Assembly (NCBI GenBank): GCA_030018645.1
Contig: JASEHX010000048.1
Location: 1 to 9,045, forward strand
DNA: 9,045 nt
Origin: Candidatus Margulisiibacteriota bacterium
Lineage (GTDB): Bacteria; Margulisbacteria; WOR-1; O2-12-FULL-45-9
Reading direction: 5' to 3'
A program made the position numbers and the translations under genes. A model generated the notes under the pieces. That model made no database searches. It was not told where the DNA came from and was given only the letters and a program-made list of their open reading frames with translations. Shown piece by piece: positions 6,293-9,045 of the stretch. The first letter of the stretch is position 1, and every line of letters begins with the position of its first letter.

Positions 6293-8131
6293 GTGAACGC
6301 TTTAACCCTGCTTATTATTGCCCTTTGCGTCTTTGCCCTTGCATATAGATATTACGCGGTCTTTCTTTCAACCAGAGTCCTGGTTTTGGATCCTGCAAGA
6401 AAAACTCCCGCGCACACTTTCAATGACGGGCATGACTATGATCCCACCAACCGCTGGGTATTGTTTGGCCACCACTTTGCGGCCATTGCCGGGGCTGGTC
6501 CGCTAATTGGCCCGGTGCTGGCGGCCCAATTTGGTTTTCTGCCGGGAGCGATCTGGATTATTATTGGATCAGTCTTGGCTGGCGCCGTCCATGATTATGT
6601 TATCCTATTTGCTTCGGTGCGCCATAATGGGTTGTCGTTGCATAAAATTGCCCGCGATTATATTGGAATCGTCAGCGGAACTGCGACGGCCATAGCTGTA
6701 TTATTTATCATCATCACGGCTTTAGCGGGTTTGTCCATTGTGGTCGTAAATGCTTTAGCTGAAAGCCCTTGGGGAACTTTTGCCATTGCAGTTAGTATCC
6801 CTTCCGCTATGCTAGTCGGCATATATATGTATATTAAAAAAGGCGGGATTATTGAGGCATCGATTGTGGGCTCAATTCTACTTTTAAGCGGGGTCTTTTT
6901 TGGATATTTTGTGCAAAACTCGGCCATGGCGGGTTATTTTATTTTCTCCAGACAGCAATTAGCGATCCTCTTGGCTATTTATGGTTTTGCGGCTTCGGTT
7001 TTGCCAGTTTGGATACTGCTTTGTCCGCGGGATTATTTAAGCGCCTATTTAAAGATCGGCACAGTTGCCTTGTTGGGAATTGGAATTTTCTTTGTCCATC
7101 CTGCGTTGAAGATGCCGGCGATAACACCGTTTATCTACGGCAGCGGGCCGATCATTCCCGGCAGTGTTTGGCCGTTTGTCTGCATTACGATTGCTTGCGG
7201 GGCGATCTCTGGGTTTCATGCTTTAATTTCTTCCGGGACCACCCCTAAAATGATTTCGAACGAAAAAGATATCCGCTTGATTGGTTATGGTGCTATGTTA
7301 GTTGAAGGAGTGGTGGCAATTATGGCGCTGATTGCCGCGACCTGTTTAATCCCCGCCGATTATTTTGCCATCAATTGTTCGCCGGCGGTTTTCCAAAAAT
7401 TAGGCATGCAAACCGTCAACTTGGAGGCACTGTCAAGTATGGTACAAGAAAATATTGTCGGCCGGCCGGGCGGGGCCGTTTCGCTGGCGGTGGGGATGGC
7501 GCAAATCTTTGCGGGTATCCCCGGCATGAAACATTTAATGGGCTACTGGTACCACTTTGCCATTATGTTTGAAGCCCTGTTTATTTTAACCACCATTGAT
7601 GCGGGAACCAGGGTTGCCCGCTATATTTCGCAGGATATTCTCGGCAAAGTATATCCGCCGCTAGGCAATCAAAAATGGATACCGGGCGTTATATTAACGA
7701 GCGGTTTGGTGGTATTAGCTTGGGGATATCTGGTTTACAACGGCGAGATTGCCACCATTTGGCCGATGTTCGGAGTAGCCAACCAACTGTTGGCTACCAC
7801 TGCGCTTATTATCGGCACGACCATAATCCTGAAAAATAACAAACGAAAAGTATATGCGTTAGTTACTTTTGTTCCCATGCTTTTTATGCTGGCCACCACC
7901 GTCACCGCCGGGGTCCAAAACATTTTCTGGAATTATCTGCCGCAGCAAACTTTTAATGGGAATCTCAATGCGGCCTTGTCGGCCATTATGTTGTTTTTGG
8001 TCAGCGTTATTACGGTCGATTCTTTTGTAAAGTGGTTTTTCTACATAAAACAGCATGGCTTGTTTGAGATCGTAATAGATAAGGACATTCCTTCACAGGA
8101 AAAAGAGCCTGCGTTGGAGCTGGAGATTTAG
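6293..8131 (+). CDS. cstA: CstA-family pyruvate/peptide transporter (carbon starvation protein A)
   Basis: This is a 612-residue inner-membrane protein made of many hydrophobic segments. The family signature is clear: TNRWVLFGHHFAAIAGAGP (52-70), GPVLAAQFGFLPGAIW (73-88) and LAGAVHDYVILFASVRHNG (95-113). Further conserved blocks are ISGFHALISSGTTPK (305-319), GRPGGAVSLAVGMAQIF (390-406), FILTTIDAGTRVARY (430-444) and IWPMFGVANQLLATTAL (489-505). Family members import pyruvate or small peptides when carbon is scarce; the substrate here cannot be told. Length is within the shorter CstA range (E. coli about 700). The start is GTG at 6293 because it gives the family N-terminus MNAL; the ATG at 6289 is out of frame. 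There is no Shine-Dalgarno and apparently no leader, which would leave no room for CsrA-type control of translation as known for E. coli cstA. It is convergent with the kinase gene after 22 nt. Confidence 0.95.
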   Translation: MNALTLLIIALCVFALAYRYYAVFLSTRVLVLDPARKTPAHTFNDGHDYDPTNRWVLFGHHFAAIAGAGPLIGPVLAAQFGFLPGAIWIIIGSVLAGAVHDYVILFASVRHNGLSLHKIARDYIGIVSGTATAIAVLFIIITALAGLSIVVVNALAESPWGTFAIAVSIPSAMLVGIYMYIKKGGIIEASIVGSILLLSGVFFGYFVQNSAMAGYFIFSRQQLAILLAIYGFAASVLPVWILLCPRDYLSAYLKIGTVALLGIGIFFVHPALKMPAITPFIYGSGPIIPGSVWPFVCITIACGAISGFHALISSGTTPKMISNEKDIRLIGYGAMLVEGVVAIMALIAATCLIPADYFAINCSPAVFQKLGMQTVNLEALSSMVQENIVGRPGGAVSLAVGMAQIFAGIPGMKHLMGYWYHFAIMFEALFILTTIDAGTRVARYISQDILGKVYPPLGNQKWIPGVILTSGLVVLAWGYLVYNGEIATIWPMFGVANQLLATTALIIGTTIILKNNKRKVYALVTFVPMLFMLATTVTAGVQNIFWNYLPQQTFNGNLNAALSAIMLFLVSVITVDSFVKWFFYIKQHGLFEIVIDKDIPSQEKEPALELEI

Positions 8132-8153
8132 GGAAAAGGCCGAAAAGTACTTT

Positions 8154-8936
8154 TTAGTTTATTTGAAAAGCGATTTCCTGCAATTCTTTGATCAATTCAT
8201 TCCAATAGCGGGTAGTTCCAGCTTCTGGAAAATGGGTAGGAAAGTCAGCTTCTTGGATTTGAATTGCCAGCCAAGCGGCGAAATGGATAATTCGCATTCC
8301 GCGCAGAAGAGGAACAAGCTCCAGCGACTTTCGCTCAAAAGGCATAAATAATTCATACCCCTTTAGAAACCAACTCAATTCGTTTTCGCACTTTTCGGGT
8401 TTTTCGGGCAGGAGGAGCCAGACGTCCTGCACCGGCGGACCAAAACAGAGATCATCAAAATCAACGAGATAGATTCCTTCTCCCGGACGGTGGATTAAAT
8501 TGCCTTTGTGGCAATCGCCATGCAATAAGCTGTCTTTGTCAAATTCATCCAGTGCACGGCCGCCTTTTTTAGGGAATAGGGAGAAGGGAATAGGGGCAAG
8601 GGAAGTGGGAAGTTGGGATTGAGAATTGGGAGGTGGGAGACAAAAGAAAAGGGTTGCGCCATTAATATTTATGGGAGGAATTACGGGAAGGTCTTTGGCT
8701 GCAAGCTCATTCAAAAACCCATGTTCTTCTAAAATCATCTCTTTCGTCCAACGCTGCGGTCGGTAAAATTTAACAATTAACCTTTCGCGCGTATCAAACC
8801 CTTCCAATTCATAAACGCGGTTAATATAGCTGTTGCGGGGAAGAAGCAGATTGCTAAGCGGCTTTTTTAAAACCGCTTCAACTGCCTGCAAAATGGTGTC
8901 ATGGTTTAATTTCTGCCAAACGGAAAGGGCTTCCAT
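8154..8936 (-). CDS. SrkA (YihE)-like kinase, internally rearranged, possibly a decaying gene
   Basis: This is a 260-residue reading frame, whereas SrkA homologues are about 320-330. The N-terminal lobe matches: DTILQAVEA, NSYINRVYEL (35-44), VKFYRPQRWT (55-64, Lys56 the likely ATP-binding Lys), and LEEH (69-72). The catalytic part also matches: LLHGDCHKGN (137-146, Asp141, Asn146), LVDFDD (157-162), GPPVQDVW (166-173), GMRIIHFAAWL (213-223) and FPTHFPEA (232-239). Between GGRALDEFDKD (125-135) and LLHGD the family has some 75 more residues, absent here, including the helix that packs before the catalytic loop. A Pro/Ser/Gln-rich stretch (about 101-119) encoded by a GGG heptamer repeat sits just before the hinge strand. 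The frame stays open. SrkA phosphorylates proteins in stress responses. Activity here is doubtful, and a reading-frame-preserving pseudogene is a fair alternative. The ATG start lies 6 nt after a -10 box with no Shine-Dalgarno. Confidence 0.8.
   Translation of the reverse strand: MEALSVWQKLNHDTILQAVEAVLKKPLSNLLLPRNSYINRVYELEGFDTRERLIVKFYRPQRWTKEMILEEHGFLNELAAKDLPVIPPININGATLFFCLPPPNSQSQLPTSLAPIPFSLFPKKGGRALDEFDKDSLLHGDCHKGNLIHRPGEGIYLVDFDDLCFGPPVQDVWLLLPEKPEKCENELSWFLKGYELFMPFERKSLELVPLLRGMRIIHFAAWLAIQIQEADFPTHFPEAGTTRYWNELIKELQEIAFQIN
8572..8637 (+). repeat. Degenerate GGG heptamer repeat with G-quadruplex pattern, inside the kinase gene
   Basis: On the plus strand a run of GGG tracts recurs about every 7 nt: GGGAATA, GGGAGAA, GGGAATA, GGGGCAA, GGGAAGT, GGGAAGTT, then looser units to GGGAGGT and GGG at 8635-8637. 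The first four tracts (8572-8596) have 4-nt loops and meet the usual intramolecular G-quadruplex rule. The G-rich strand is the template strand of the kinase gene. The kinase reads it as Pro/Ser/Gln-rich residues not expected in the family. Confidence 0.8.
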
Positions 8937-8942
8937 GCCATA

Positions 8943-8951
8943 ATAATAGCA
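8943..8951 (-). promoter_or_regulatory. Extended -10 promoter element of the SrkA-like gene
   Basis: On the minus strand TGC TATTAT (8951-8943) is an extended -10 box (5 of 6 to TATAAT) whose last base is 6 nt from the ATG at 8936. No matching -35 is seen at 16-18 nt (the region is GCGCGC-like), as is allowed for extended -10 promoters. There is no Shine-Dalgarno in the gap. Confidence 0.5.
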
Positions 8952-8981
8952 GAGAGGCAGTGTCAGCGCGCGAACTTCTTT

Positions 8982-9008
8982 AAAGTTTTGAAATAACCTG
9001 CAAACTTT
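8982..9008. repeat. Inverted repeat upstream of the SrkA-like gene
   Basis: AAAGTTT (8982-8988) pairs exactly with AAACTTT (9002-9008) across a 13-nt loop. It lies 30-60 nt upstream of the probable kinase promoter and overlaps a TTGACA (minus strand, 9013-9008) that has no -10 at proper spacing. It could be a regulator site, or chance in AT-rich DNA. I see nothing else in 8937-9045, which is too short to hold a gene of note. Confidence 0.25.
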
Positions 9009-9045
9009 GTCAAATAATAGATAAAATTTAAGACAATACTCTTCT

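Noticed and set aside
5941..6348. Plus-strand Gly/Ala/Thr/Pro-rich reading frame of 135 codons opposite the Pro-rich gene.
   Set aside because: It is the antisense of a GC-rich Pro-encoding stretch, has no family features, and runs into CstA in the wrong frame.
8143..8154. Perfect 12-bp palindrome AAAAGTACTTTT between the convergent CstA and kinase stop codons, followed by T.
   Set aside because: As a hairpin it has only AT pairs and a 4-nt loop, so it is too weak to call an intrinsic terminator.
8991..9013. Perfect -35 TTGACA on the minus strand (9013-9008) as the main kinase promoter.
   Set aside because: At 16-18 nt spacing the downstream hexamers are CAAAAC-like, not a -10 box.
1..9045. 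A defence island or toxin-antitoxin system, suggested by an ATPase with a nuclease-like domain beside a helicase.
   Set aside because: The ATPase and the helicase are separated by an envelope operon and read from different promoters, the helicase has a standard repair-type motif set, and no other defence gene is present.

Overview
The window holds seven protein-coding genes and no RNA gene, insertion sequence or CRISPR array. It looks like ordinary chromosome from a diderm (Gram-negative type) bacterium. Support for that is an AsmA-family envelope protein, a Pro-rich secreted protein ending in a beta-barrel-like domain, and an SH3-like secreted protein. Divergent helicase and transporter sequences, short intergenic gaps and G-rich low-complexity inserts inside genes would fit an uncultured candidate lineage. 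The exact phylum cannot be read from the sequence, and anything more specific would be a guess.

Layout, left to right: (1) 32-1141 (-), an AAA/DUF4143 ATPase whose C-terminus runs into a G-rich repeat at the window edge. (2) 1142-1259, an AT-rich gap with that gene's promoter and two small inverted repeats. (3) 1260-3418 (-), a two-gene operon: an AsmA-family protein followed by a small exported SH3-like protein. (4) 3419-3473, a compact symmetric divergent promoter. (5) 3474-5516 (+), a UvrD/Rep-type superfamily 1 DNA helicase. (6) 5565-6209 (-), a secreted Pro-rich/beta-barrel protein. (7) 6210-6292, overlapping divergent promoters. (8) 6293-8131 (+), a CstA-family transporter. (9) 8154-8936 (-), a SrkA-like small-molecule/protein kinase fold gene with a G-tract repeat inserted and a large internal segment missing. 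(10) 8937-9045, its upstream region, with no other gene seen.

The genes do not form one pathway. AsmA plus the SH3-like protein, and probably the Pro-rich barrel protein, belong to envelope biogenesis. UvrD is DNA repair or replication restart. CstA imports pyruvate or peptides. The SrkA-like gene belongs to a stress-kinase family. Two features go beyond routine annotation. First, four of the seven genes (ATPase, helicase, CstA, kinase) have a promoter -10 box ending only 6-9 nt before the start codon and no Shine-Dalgarno, so they should be leaderless or nearly so. The three exported or membrane-anchored envelope genes have Shine-Dalgarno sequences. Second, three G-rich low-complexity elements (1-43, about 3002-3068, 8572-8637) each lie in or over a coding region, and one sits in a kinase that has also lost catalytic-domain core. 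I found no convincing previously undescribed multi-gene system.
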